Positions 48,999 to 60,408 of a stretch of DNA of 64,000 nt are shown here, piece by piece (the first letter of the stretch is position 1; the number at the start of each line of letters is the position of its first letter). Below the pieces are notes generated by a model that saw only the letters and a program-made list of their open reading frames with translations, was not told the DNA's origin and searched no databases. The position numbers and the translations under genes are program-made. Location: NCBI RefSeq assembly GCF_046630445.1, contig NC_092339.1, positions 312,169,501 through 312,233,500 on the forward strand, written 5' to 3'. The stretch comes from Rutidosis leptorrhynchoides (lineage: Eukaryota > Streptophyta > Magnoliopsida > Asterales > Asteraceae).

Positions 48999-50412
48999 TT
49001 TAATTTTAATTTTAATTTTAATTTCTAATAATAAGGGTATGTTAGCGAATGTTGTAAGGGTGTAAGTCGAAATTCTGTCCGTATAACGCTACGCTATTTT
49101 TAATCACTGTAAGTTATGGTTATTGTTATTTTTAAATTAATGTCTCGTAGCTAAGTTATTATTATGCTTATTTAATGCCAAAGTAATCATGATGTTGGGC
49201 TAAATATTAAAATTGGGTAATTGGGCTTTGTACCATAATTGGGGTTTGGATAAAAGAACGACACTTGTGGAAATTAGACTATGGGCTATTAATAGGTTTT
49301 ATATTAACTAAACGATACCTTGTTAAATTAATATATAGACTTATAATTTAACGTATTTATATATAACCACATACGCTTGACTGGGTACGGTGGGCGGGAT
49401 ATCTATTAATACCAATAATTGTTCTTTTACCGGACACGGAACTGGATTAATAGTTAATAGACTTGTTGAAATAGGGGTGGATTACATTCAAGGGTAATTG
49501 GTGTAATTGTTAACAAAGTAGTAAAACCTTGGTTTACACGCAGTCGATAACCTGGTGTATTCATTAAACAAAGTATTAAAACCTTGTTACAATTCGAATC
49601 CCCAATTAGTTGGAATATTTGACTTCGGGAATAAGAATAATTTGACGAAGACTTTCGCACTTTATATTTATGACTGATGGACTATTATGGAAAAATCCGT
49701 ATGGACATATCGAATAATCCAGGACAAAGGACAATTAACCTTTGGGAATAAACTAGAAACAACACGTCAAACATCATGATTACGGAAGTTTAAATAAGCA
49801 TAATTCCTTTATTTCATATTTAATTTCCTTTATTTTCATATTTAATTACACTTTTAATTATCGCACTTTTATTTATTGTCATTGTATTTAATTGCACTTT
49901 TAATTATCGCACTTTTATTTATTGTCATTGTATTTAATTGCACTTTTAATTATCGTACTTTTTAATTATCGCAATTTTATTTTATCGCACTTTTATTTAT
50001 CGCAATTTCATTATCGTTATTTACTTTACGCTTTAAATTAAGTTGTATTTATTTTTAGTATTTTACATTAGGTTTTAACTGCGACTTAAGTTTTAAAATC
50101 GACAAACCGGTCATTAAACGGTAAAAACCCCCTTTTATAATAATAATACTACTTATATATATTTTTGTATTTTTACAAATATAGTTTTTAAAATTATAGC
50201 GTTAAGCTTGTTTAAGAGTTCCATGTGGAACGAACCGGACTTACTAAAAACTACACTACTGTACGATTAGGTACACTGCCTATAAGTGTTGTAGCAAGGT
50301 TTAGGTATATCCATTCTATAAATAAATAAATATCTTGTGTAAAATTGTATCATATTTAATAGTATTTCGTTATAAAAATAATATTATTTCCTAGTACACC
50401 TCGCACACATCA
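48364..50412 (+). repeat. Athila 3' LTR
   Basis: Partner of 19222-21257. It has a longer AT run (48966-48991), the same palindrome pair (48833-48880) and TATA box (48904-48910), and subrepeats at about 49845-50000. Confidence 0.93.
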
Positions 50413-51183
50413 TATTTCCTTCAAGATTTTATTTTCTTTTTCTAGGTTGTTTAGACGCACTTCTATCCAAGCAACATGGCGTCTGCTATACTCTCTATTC
50501 TTCTCACAACTACTCTGAAGGTTGATGATATCACGCTTCACCATTACGTGCTCCATGTTATTACAAAATAATGGACTGGTTTCACCAGTAGTAGCGGGTT
50601 CGGGTTGCTTTCTCTTTAGAGTTGAGTTTTCAGATGATTCTTCAATAGGTTCTTCTTTCGGCTCATAATTTGAGAAGTCACTGTCGTAGTTAGGGAGATC
50701 TTGAAGAGCATCTCATTCGGGAGTACTCATCGGTTTATATACCAGTGAGTGATAAGAGCCAGAGTCGGCAGAATTAGCAGGGCTTTCTGATCCTTGAGTC
50801 GGTTGAAAATCAGGAGAAGTAGGTAGTGTATCCGGGCTATAATTTGGTGAGGGAGGACTACCAATGCCATAAGGTGGACTTTGGACTGGTCTTTCAGTGG
50901 AAGACCTTTCAGTATCTTTTTCGGTTGGCTCGAAAAGAGTCATTTTGTTCGCTTGATGAAAATTAAACATCCTAACATTAGGAAAGAGATTTCGATCAGT
51001 TTTAGGATAAGATTGTAAAGCATATATTTTAAGATTTCAAGGCAATCCTAAGTGCTTTAAAGTCTAAGGCAGGAAAGGTTATAGTTTCCTAGATTGCTAA
51101 GGCACCCTAGCTAGCAAATAAGGCACACATAAAGATGCAATTCTGGTTCTCTATAACAGCCTGGTTATGCTCTGATACCACTC
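50413..51183 (-). pseudogene. Tekay-3 leader ORF (Pro/Ser-rich, then coiled coil), split by the Athila
   Basis: The ATG at 50970 (MFNFHQANKMTLFEP) opens a frame rich in Pro, Ser, Thr and Glu (PPYGIGSPPSPNYSPD). A TGA at about 50715 interrupts it. The frame then continues with acidic and Lys/Arg-rich sequence to 50413. Across the Athila it resumes at 19221 in the correct frame with heptad-like charged residues (ERLEKLVKNNMDKVMEK, IAKKEKK), suggesting a coiled coil. It occupies the same leader position as the ORFs of Tekay-1 and Tekay-2, but I see no clear sequence match to them. Function unknown. Confidence 0.55.
51169..51180 (-). promoter_or_regulatory. Tekay-3 primer binding site (initiator tRNA-Met)
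   Basis: TGGTATCAGAGC on the minus strand, an exact match to the usual plant initiator tRNA-Met site, three bases from the LTR. Confidence 0.88.
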
Positions 51184-52853
51184 TGTGACGACCTCCAGAT
51201 AGGGTCTGGAAGAAACGTCACTAATATCAAATAAACCAACATATTATATTATACGAGAACAATACTACAATAAATGATAAGAATAAACTTTATTGAGTAC
51301 GCAGCGAAAAATAAAATGTCGTTACAATGATGGAAATTACAATAAAGTAATTGTTTCAAATGCAAGAATAATAAATGCGATATCTCTTGATCCTAAGTCC
51401 AAGTAGCATCACATAAGCAGTAAGTAAATAAGCCTGATCGATCAGCACCTGAGACAAACATGCTAAAGTGTCAACCAAAAAGGTTGAGTGAAATCATAGG
51501 TTTAACAAAAGTAGTTATCGTTGTTTTTAGACCACAAGATTTTGTTTTCAAAAGTAGATCATACAGATCTTTAGTTATTAAAGAAGATCACAAAGGTCTT
51601 AAAAGTTGATCTCGCAGGGATCAAAAAGTTATGCCAATTCGTGATATTTAGACTAAACGTTCAAAGGTTGCCCCAAAGACAAGTTGTGTATATACTTGTC
51701 GGTTTAATTTCATTATTAAGTAATACAATGACTTGGTCAAATGTATCAGGGACGTTACTCCCGATAGGCCTACCCTCAATAATTAAGAATGCATTTAACG
51801 AGCAATTAAAAATATCACTGTAGGGACTTAGTCGGACATAGCCGGGTATAGCATAGTTTAACAGTTGGTACTTGTGTCTAAATTGTAAATAGTTAAAGTA
51901 GCATGTGTCTCACCCCAAAAATTTAAATAAGTTGCATGCAAATAAAGAGTGGGGCTATGTGTTCACCTTAGTAAGCAGATGAGAGAGTTATTCCTCAGAA
52001 TAGAAAGTTTGGATGAACGTAAGCAGAAAGTCAACCTATTGACATTAAGAATAGTTTAGATGTTTTGCCCGAGTTTAAGTTAAGTTTAAGTATGCAAGTA
52101 TTTAAGTGTAGTTCGTTTTGCTAAGTTTTTATTCTTAGTAAGTTTCCACTTTTAGTAGGTTTCCATATTTAGATAGTTTCCACGTTTAGAAAGTTTCCAT
52201 TTATAGTACGTTAGTGTTGAACACTAGTGAGTAGTCCTTAATAAGTCTACCACTTATTAAGTGTGATAGTAACTAAGTATATGATTACTATAGTCGGGGT
52301 TGACATTGTGCATCATACCCAAGCATCTATTCCACCGCCGAGTCACCAATATGACCTGTTGATACCGGTTGGCCCAGGATTTCTTGACTAAAATCTAAGT
52401 TTGGCATTCGTAATCCACAAGCGTCCCATAGTGGTACCAAGGATCACCCTATGCCTTAAGTAGCATTGACGTTCGAGTAATCCTCACGTTATCGTGAATG
52501 ACTATTGTAATCGTGTGTTATACTATAAGTAGTATATTATAAGTGTTAGTAGTAGTATAAGTGTATAGGTGTTAAGTAATATTACTAATATAGTATAAGT
52601 AGTATTAGGGTTTATTAGTTAGGTAGTATTAATAGTTAGGGTGTATTAATTAGTTAATGATTAGGGTTTAAGTAATAAATATTTAATAGTATTATTAGGT
52701 TTAGGGTTTAGCGAAGTAATGATTAGGTAATGATTATTAGGGTTTAATAATAAATGTTTAGGGTTAAGTAATAAATTAGGGTTTAATGAATTAGGGTGTA
52801 GGTTTAATTAGGGTTTTATTAAATTAGGGTTAGATTAATTAGGGTTTAAGTAT

Positions 52854-52928
<75 letters not shown>

Positions 52929-54142
52929 ATCGGGTATATATGTATATATATAGTAAAAATATATATATATATATATTTTTACATATATATTTGTAAACCG
53001 TATATGTATATATATATGTAGCATGTATATTCTTGTTTCATTTTTTAAATACTAACAAATCTTTTAGTAAATCTCTAGGGTTTAAAGATTAAACAAAACC
53101 TTCCTCTCTTTTTTTTTAAACTTTCGGCATATATATATATATATCCATTTTTAAATATTAACACAATCTTTAATAAATCTTTAGGGTTTTGTAGATCTAA
53201 ACCTTTTCTTCTTTTCTTTTTTTCGTTTAAGTATATATGTATATGTATATGTTTTATATATATATTTTTTTTACATGAACAAGTATGTATGTTTATGAAT
53301 AAGAACCTGTATATGATTATGAACATAAACATGAATCAAAAGATAGAATTTAAAAGTTTGGATCTAGGGTTTTACCTTGTTTGAATGATGAGGAAGATTA
53401 ACAAGAAAAGATGAAGAACACTTTGAAGATGAAAATCAAACACTTGAATATCGAAGAACACACTTGAAGATCTTGATGAACACGAAGAATGCGATGAAGA
53501 TCCTTTGAAGATTGCTTGAAGATCACTTGAAGATCTTGAAGATGATGATGATTTCGATGGTGGTGGTGGTGATTTCGATTTTTGGCCTAAAATTGGGAGA
53601 GGGGGAGAGATTTTGAGAGAGAGTTGTGATTATGATTTGGTACAAGAAAATGGGTTAGCCTAGGTCTCTATTTATAGGAGTGATTAGAGAATTCTAGAAT
53701 TAGGGTTTAATTAAGAATTACTTAGGGAACAAGTCAAGTAAATGAGGAGGTGATTATGGGGTGCCTTGGCCGAAAATTTAAGGGGCAAAAGGGTAATTTT
53801 ACCCTTCCTAAATTCGGCTAGGGTTTGCATGGGTTGGTTTGGAACTTTTTCACTTTAGTCCTTGTACTTTAGATTAGCTTAAATAGTTCCTTAATTATCC
53901 AAGTTTAATTATTTTAAGTGTACAAGTTTTAAAGTTATTTGTTTGTTCACAAATATTAATAAGCTCATTATTTTTATCTTTTATTAACTTGTCGTTTATT
54001 AAATAAAGTTAATTAATATAATTTATAATTCTTAATACTTAACAATCATTAATTAAAGTTTAATCATTAAGTTTAATTACATTGTTGGGCAAAATAAATG
54101 ATGAAAGGATATATAAATGTTGGAAATTTGAGGATCGTTATA
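51184..54142 (-). repeat. Tekay-3 5' LTR (2959 bp)
   Basis: Promoter LTR of the minus-strand element. It contains an AT run (52857-52920), telo-box-like motifs (about 52600-52850) and a promoter region at 53669-53818. TSD AAACA follows at 54143-54147. Confidence 0.92.
53669..53818 (-). promoter_or_regulatory. Tekay-3 promoter: nested inverted repeats plus TATA box
   Basis: AAGGGTAATTTTACCCTT (53789-53806; 8-base arms) sits inside a second inverted repeat (GCCGAAAATTT 53769-53779 and AAATTCGGC 53810-53818). About 110 bases downstream on the minus strand is TATAAATAGAGACC (TATA at 53669-53676). The other LTR has the same at 15401-15418 and 15281-15288. Confidence 0.55.
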
Positions 54143-54806
54143 AAACACAATCCCATACTAGAAGTACCTTTCAAATAACGAAGCAACCATTTGACCGCTT
54201 CCCAATGCTCTTTCCCCGGATTAGACATATAACGGCTTACAACTCCCAATGCATGAGCTATATCCGGTCTCGTACAAACCATGGCATACATAATACTTCC
54301 CACGGTCGATCTATACGGAACCTTTTCCATCTCCACTTTGTCTTCTTTCATTTTAGGTGATTGATTCTTCAATAACTTTATCGCGCTACCCAAAGGCATA
54401 GAACTAGCCTTTGCTTTATCAACATTAAACTTTTCTACTACTTTCTCAATATATTTGGATTGAGACAAGTATAGAACACCTTTAGCACGATCACGCACAA
54501 TACTCATTCCATGTATATGCTTAGCACTACCAAGATCCTTCATCTCGAACTCCTTTGAAAGCATATCTTTCAACTTATTGATCTCGGACATGTCGGAACC
54601 CGCAAGCAACATGTCATCAACGTATAACAATAAGATTATGTAAGAAGACTTGAATTTCTTCAAGTAACAACAATGGTCCGCTTCACATTTTACAAAACCA
54701 ACCTTCTTCATAAACTCATCGAATCTCAAGTATCATTGACGAGGTGCTTGCTTCAATCCATACAAACTTTTCTTTGTAAGACCATGTTTCCTGTTTCAGT
54801 TATGTA

Positions 54807-54880
54807 GGACGCCGTCCAAGAAGTGGGACGCCGTCTAGTAGAGAAGGACTGGACGCCTTCTAAAAAGTGGGACGCCGTCC
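54807..54880. repeat. GGACGCCGTCC repeats at the start of the solo LTR
   Basis: Four near-palindromic units at 54807-54817, 54826-54836, 54851-54861 and 54870-54880, spaced 8-14 bases apart. A second cluster lies at 56896-56990. Confidence 0.8.
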
Positions 54881-56895
54881 AAATGGTCTGACAGGCCAGC
54901 TGTGTTATTATTTTAAAAAGGGGCATTTTGGTCAAATCACTTGGATGTCGGTTTGGAGCCTTCAAGGCTGATCTAGATCCCATTTGTGGATCACTTTTCA
55001 CCCACACAAATACTCTCAACCATATCTAGAGAGAGAGTAAGAGTTTAGAGAGAGAGAGAGAGCTTGATTTGGAGAAGAAGGAGTCGGATTCTCACCAAAG
55101 GTCGGGTTCTAAAGTTGTTCATCTCATTCTTGGCTACGTTGTGGTAGTAATGGTAAGTTCAAACTCCGAATTTCATTTGTTAGATTTGATATTCAAGTTA
55201 GGGTTTAAGCTTGATTAGTTGTGAAACCCTTTTAGATGATGAAGTGGGTTTATGGTGACTAGTTATTCTTGTCACTTGGCGGGTTTTGGGTTGGTTGACG
55301 TTTTGGCCATGTTTAGGCTTTGATTTGGGTTTAATCACTAGGTTTAGTGATTTTGGAAGTGTTGGAACCCTTTTGGGAGTATTTGGTTGACTAATTTTGA
55401 AATGGGTCAAAATTAGGGTTTGGTGTCATTTTGGATAAGACGAGTGGTTAACACTTGTGTTCGGGTTTAGTTGGCATATTAGGACCATTCTCACTTGTGT
55501 TAATGATTATTGGTTAGTTTGGATGCGGTTTGGTGCTTGGAAGTGCAATGGGTCGAAATTGCAATAAGTGTCGATTTGAGTTGGTTTGTAAATCCACTCT
55601 AAGTGTGTTGTTGTATTGTGATAATGGAATAGGTACTTTCCATTGGCGCGTTGCAGATTATTCGGTTGCATTCATCAAGGCGAAAAGGTGAGTGTTAATA
55701 TCCTATGTGCATATGTATGTGTAGGATAGGTGCGGGTCGGGTGAAGTGGTTCTCGGTTATAGAGCTCACTTCACATATAGGTGGATTTGATGGACTTGTG
55801 TAATAGGTCCAATTGGCACGGTTGTGCGTTTTGGTTGACCACCTTTGGCAAGGTGCACACTTTGTGTGTACGATATCACATCTGCTTGTGATGTTGATCA
55901 TACAACCCCAATGGCGAAGGGTTGGTATTGAGTTGTGATTGGAGAAGTGGATCACGTGTGGATGCGGATTCACGATGACGCGTGTAGTTTCGGTCATCTT
56001 ACTGAGAAAGTGAGTCTCGTGTAGTTTGGATTCACGATGACTCGTGTAGTTCGGTCATCTTATTGAGGTAGTGATCTCGTGTGGTTGCGGATTCACTAAG
56101 GCTCATGTAGTTCGGCCAACCTCGATGTTGTTGTGGTATTGAAGATAGTAATCTCGTGTGGATGCGGATTTACTAAGGCTCGTGTAGTTCAGCCAATCTT
56201 CATGTTGGTAATTGGTAGTCGGTTCTGGTATTGGGTTAAGGGGTTAACCTTGGACGTTTGTATATTGCTTATATATTGTCGTATTGTTGTGTTGTAGCTA
56301 ACCCTCTGGGTGTAGCTTATTGGCGTTGTTCACATCGTCGTTGGTGAACTTATACTTGTTGTTATTATTAGCTTGATGATTAGTGATCGCACGATATGCT
56401 TAGCTTAGCTTGCCTTTATGCTTGGATGCTCCGGTATACGTTATTTGATTACTTATGTGGCGTGTCCGTTTTATGCATATATATGTATGTAGTATATTCT
56501 TACTCACTAAGCATTAGCTTACCCTCTCGTTGTTTACATTTTTATAGATTTGCATGGATGCGATGGCTCCGGTAAGCGTGGGGACTAGTGGACTTGCGTA
56601 GTTGCTTAGAAGACGTGCTTTTGGATTTGATTAGGATTGGCTAGCGTATCCCCAATCACCATGCTCGGTCTTCGTTTTTGTGTTAAATTTATAAGGTCGA
56701 AAACTCGTAATTTTGTACGAAAGTCTTAAAACGGCCGATGTGGTCCCGGTGTCGTAAAACTCGATTTTATTGTGGAAAACTCTTAGTTTTAATTATTATA
56801 ACATATTGTGAAAGTGTTTTGGTTTAAAAGTGTCGGGAAGCGGGTTTTTCGCCCGCGTAACTTTGACAAACTGATCAGGAACTTTTAGTACATTT

Positions 56896-56990
56896 GGACG
56901 CCGTCCAAAAGACATGGATGCCGTCCTGGTCTTCACAACTGGACACCGTCCAGATAACTGGACGCCATCCAGATAACTGGACGCCGTCCA
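56896..56990. repeat. GGACGCCGTCC repeats at the end of the solo LTR
   Basis: At least five units (GGACGCCGTCC, GGATGCCGTCC, GGACACCGTCC, GGACGCCATCC, GGACGCCGTCC). Some differ by CG-to-TG or CG-to-CA changes. The last three are separated by AGATAACT. Confidence 0.8.
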
Positions 56991-59807
56991 GATGAACTGT
57001 GTTACAAATTTTTTTTTTTTTTTTGCATGTTTTTGGTCGGATAACGGGTTGGGTCGTTACATTCTTTAACATACAAACCCACTTCTCTTTACCCTTTACC
57101 TCAAAGCCCTCGGGTTGCCTCATAAAGATCTCCTCATCAAGATCCTCGTGTAAAAATGCGGTCTTCACATCTAGTTGTTGTAGATGTAAGTTCTCGGATT
57201 CGACCAACGAAAGTACCAAACGAATAGTTGTCATCTTCACCACCGGTGAAAATATCTCTTGGTAATCAACCCCTTTCTTTTGTTGAAATGCTTTAACCAC
57301 TAACCGTGCTTTGTGCCTCTTCTTACCATCCACCTCATTCTTTATTCTATACACCCATTTATTTTGCAACGCCTTTTTATCATGAGGTAATTTCACTAGT
57401 GACCAAGTCTTGTTCTTCTCAAGTGACTCCATATCTTCTTTCATAGCAAGCTACCATTGTATGGATTCTTTGGACTTTCTTGCTTCAAAGTAACTTTCGG
57501 GTTCACCATTCTCGGTATAGAGCAAGTAGTTTGTTGATGGAGAATACCTAGGATTAGATTTGGGCACTCTAGTCGAGCGTCTAAGTATAGGAGCAACCGG
57601 TATGGTTGGACCAGTTTCATTAGTAGCCTCCTCATCACTAGAACTCGCATTATGTTCAGAATTAACACCGCTATCCGAACCATCCCCATCATTGTCAAGA
57701 TCCGAACCATCACCATTAATCGACAATTCATTGTTCCCCGAACTCCCACTAGAACTCGCAAGATCATCAAGAGAAACATCATCAAGAATAACATGATCCA
57801 ATTTTTGACTCTCCATTACCGGTTTGCCATAGACCGAATCTTCATCAAAGCTAACATCACGTATTCGGATAACTCTTCTAACTTCATTATCCCAACAACG
57901 ATAGCCCATTTCATCCGAACCATAACCAATGAACGTACATTTCTTTGACTTAGCTTCAAGTTTATCTTTATCAATATCTTTGGTCTTCAAATAAACATTA
58001 CACCCAAAGAATCTAAGATAATCATAACTAACTCTTTTACTTAGCCATTCTTCCTCGAGAATTCGGAAACTCAATGGTGTTGAGGGTCTCCTATTAATCA
58101 AATAAGCCGCCGTATTCACCGCATCCGACAGAAACATCTTAGGTAAACCGGCATGTAGTCTCATACTTCTAGCCCTTTCATTCAACGTACGATTCATACG
58201 TTCGGCGACCCCATTGTGTTGCGGTGTCTCCGGTACCATTTTCAACATTCTAATACCGAGCTTTGCACAATGGTCTTTAAACTCAAGACTACCATATTCT
58301 CCTCCATTATCCGACCTTAAGCACTTGACCTTTAAATTTGTCTCATTCTCAACCATAACTTTCCACTTCACAAAAGTACCAAATACTTCGGATTTAGCTT
58401 TAAGAAAGTAAACGCATACCTTTCGAGTGGAGTCATCAATGAAGGTGACATAATAACGAGAACCTCCATGTGATTCTACATTCATTGGCCCAAAAACATC
58501 TGTATGAACAAGCTCCAATTTCTTTAACTTTGGTGTATTCCCCGATTTAACAAAAGTCACCTTCTTTTGCTTCCCAAAAGTACATGGTTCGCAAAACCCT
58601 AGCTCTATCTTTTTCAAATCCGGAATTCTCTTACTCGAACTAAGAACCTTCATACCCTTATCACCTATATGCCCGAGTCTTCGGTGCCATAGAGTAGAAC
58701 TAGACCCAATGTCAACCATAGCAATCACCGTGTCTTCTTGAAACAGCTCAACCATATAAAGAGTTTCCCTTTTATGTCCACGTGCCACGACACTACTACC
58801 CTCAATCACCTCCCATTGGCGATTCTTGAAAGTAACATCATTACCTTCTTCATCTAATTGACCAACCGATATTAACTTCCTTTTTAACTTAAGAATAAAC
58901 CTCACGTTCTTCAAAGTCAAATTAGAACCAGGAGTAGTCTTCAATACAACATCTCCTGTACCTTTAATCTCGAGACCTTTGTTGTTTGCCAATCGAACTT
59001 TACCTTGATACGACCGAAAATTCTTCATCACGCTCTTGGTGGGTGTGGCGTGAAACGAAGCTCCCGAATCCAAGACCCGAGACTCCACCGAACATTCAAT
59101 ACTACATAATAATGCATACTCCATATCTTTCGCGGTCAAGTTAACATCTTTAACCGGAGAATTATTACAATTTCTTTGATAATGCCCCTTTTGATTGCAA
59201 CCCCAACAAATAGCTTCACTTCGGTCTTTCGATGGATACCTCTTCTTGAACTTCCCTTTACTCTTCTTCACACCGCGATCAACTTTCCTACCACGGTTGT
59301 CGGTAGTCAACAAAGAACCGGATAACAATTCCCCCGAACTTCTCCTACGAGTGTCTTCATCGAGAATTAAATCCCTAATTCCTTCATACGCAAGCTTAGT
59401 AGTACCGGTAGAGCTACTAACCGAGGTAACCTTACCCAACCAACTTTCCGGTAATGATGAAAGCAAGATTAGTGCTTTTAGTTCATCATCAAATTTGATT
59501 TCAACCGACTCTAGTCTTGAAACAAGATTGTTGAATTCATTGATATGATCCATTACACTCATACCTTCCTTCATCTTCGTGTTGAACAATTGTCGCATGA
59601 GAAAAACCTTATTCGTCGCCGTAGGTTTCTCATACATGTTGGAGAGTGCCTTCAAACAATTAAACGTTATCTTTTCGTTCATAATATTACCAACAACGTT
59701 CTTGGCGAGTGCAAGAAGAACCGCACCCAAAGCTTGATGATCCAAGAGCATCTAATCGGCATCATTCATGCCTTCGGGTTTGGTCTCCAACAAAAGTTGG
59801 TGAAGTT

Positions 59808-59880
59808 TCTTTTGATACAAATAGTCTTTTACCGCACCCAAATAGTCTTTTGATACAAATAGTCTTTTACCGCACCCAAA
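59808..59880. repeat. 38-base tandem duplication near the copia gag start
   Basis: A unit containing TACAAATAGTCTTTTACCGC and CACCCAAATAGTC occurs about twice in tandem. Because 38 is not a multiple of three it breaks the gag frame. Confidence 0.8.
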
Positions 59881-59933
59881 ACCGCTCAATTTTCAATTTA
59901 CCGTCTTCCGCCATCGATCCCAACTCGAACCTT

Positions 59934-59948
59934 GAGCTCTAGATACCA
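59934..59948 (-). promoter_or_regulatory. Copia primer binding site (initiator tRNA-Met-like)
   Basis: TGGTATCTAGAGCTC on the minus strand, two bases from the 5' LTR. Confidence 0.8.
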
Positions 59949-59950
59949 AA

Positions 59951-60408
59951 TGTAAATATTATAGGACCCAAACAATAGACTAATTTCAGAGAATTACCCT
60001 TCCACAATCGACAAACGAAAGAACAATAATAAAATTAAAGAACGCGAGATTTAACGTGGTTATATGTAATCGAATGTCGATTACTTTAATCCACGGACCA
60101 ACTAAGGAGATTTTATTGATATAATTCATCCACATACATGAGTGTTACAATAGGATGCTTATATAGGTCAAAAACACCTTGGAGAACAAGAAAAAACATA
60201 AATATGGAAACTACCCGTCAGACACTAGCCGCGCCACGCTCAGATGGGGCCGCGCCGCGCCTCTAAGTCAAAACTCTGGACAGACGTTTTCTTCAAACTG
60301 ATGCTCTGTTCTTGTGTTAGACCGCGTCGCGCCTTCCAAGGCCGCGGTGCACCTCCTCCCTTAAACCGTTTCCTTCGACTTTTGTTTTGATATCCTTCAC
60401 ATCCAACA
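59951..60408 (-). repeat. Copia 5' LTR
   Basis: 458 bp, partner of 11568-12025, with a minus-strand promoter described separately. TSD CTTAT follows. Confidence 0.95.
60157..60357 (-). promoter_or_regulatory. Copia LTR promoter: GC-rich motif pairs plus TATA box
   Basis: On the minus strand, CG-dense motifs around 60321-60357 (CACCGCGGCC, GGCGCGACGCGG) and 60227-60262 (GGCGCGGCGCGGCC) are followed about 65 bases on by TATATAAGC (60157-60165). Confidence 0.5.

Larger units (their letters stand above)
19222..50412 (+). mobile_element. Athila-type Ty3/gypsy retrotransposon (level 3 of the nest)
   Basis: LTRs of 2036 and 2049 bp are at 19222-21257 and 48364-50412, with ends TGATAATGC...CACATCA. 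The flanking 5-mers are GATTT (19217-19221) and TATTT (50413-50417), one mismatch. The minus-strand ORF on both sides reads through only if GATTT is the original. The primer site TGGCGCCGCTGCCGGGGA fits tRNA-Asp, typical of Athila. It encodes gag-pol, extra ORFs and an Athila ORF1/env-like protein. It is interrupted at 32666-45810 by Tekay-2. Confidence 0.93.
12742..54142 (-). mobile_element. Tekay-3: gypsy element with near-intact LTRs but degenerate interior (level 2 of the nest)
   Basis: LTRs are at 12742-15754 and 51184-54142. They start TGTGACGACC and end CGTTATA, with a perfect TSD AAACA (12737-12741 and 54143-54147). The end is TA rather than the usual CA in both copies. The primer site TGGTATCAGAGC lies at 51169-51180. 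The interior (15755-19221 and 50413-51183) has a leader ORF and pol remnants but no gag or protease that I can see. The insertion lies in the copia RT/RNase H frame, which continues across it when one TSD is removed. Confidence 0.9.
54775..57061 (+). mobile_element. Solo LTR (probably Tekay-like) inside the copia RT
   Basis: 2287 bases with TGTAAGACC...GGGTCGTTACA ends and a perfect TSD TTCTT (54770-54774 and 57062-57066). The copia RT reads through when it is removed. There is no gag-pol, primer site or second LTR, so it is a solo LTR left by recombination or a small non-autonomous element. Plus orientation is suggested by a GA-rich leader at 55025-55080 and an ACTCACTAAGCATTAGC-type end region near 56500. 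Eight or more GGACGCCGTCC-type units lie near both ends. Confidence 0.8.
12253..59914 (-). pseudogene. gag-pol: Copia gag-pol gene, broken by stops and two retrotransposon insertions
   Basis: The minus-strand start is an ATG at 59914 (MAEDGKLKIE). Segment 57451-59751 holds gag, a zinc knuckle CWGCNQKGHYQRNC (residues 182-195 of that segment), protease DSGAS (228-232), a GAG-pre-integrase region and integrase (HTDVFGP, SDNGGEY, TPQHNGVAERMNR). A TAG at 57451-57453 precedes the RT start (WVYRIKNEVDG, LDVKTAFL). The solo LTR 54775-57061 then splits RT. RT resumes with KSLYGLKQAPRQ, a TGA, and YVDDMLLAGSD (54600s). Tekay 12742-54142 interrupts before RNase H, which ends at 12253 (STGLLMN). A TAG stop also lies just before 59751. 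A 38-base tandem duplication near 59808-59880 adds a frameshift close to the start. It cannot produce its enzymes. Confidence 0.92.
11568..60408 (-). mobile_element. Outer Ty1/copia retrotransposon hosting the four-level nest
   Basis: It has 458-bp LTRs at 11568-12025 and 59951-60408, TGT...ACA ends, and a perfect TSD CTTAT (11563-11567 and 60409-60413). The minus-strand primer site is TGGTATCTAGAGC and the purine tract is AAGTGGAAGAT. Its own sequence is only 11568-12741, 54143-54774 and 57062-60408. The rest belongs to later insertions. The gene order gag, protease, integrase, RT, RNase H is diagnostic of copia. Confidence 0.95.
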
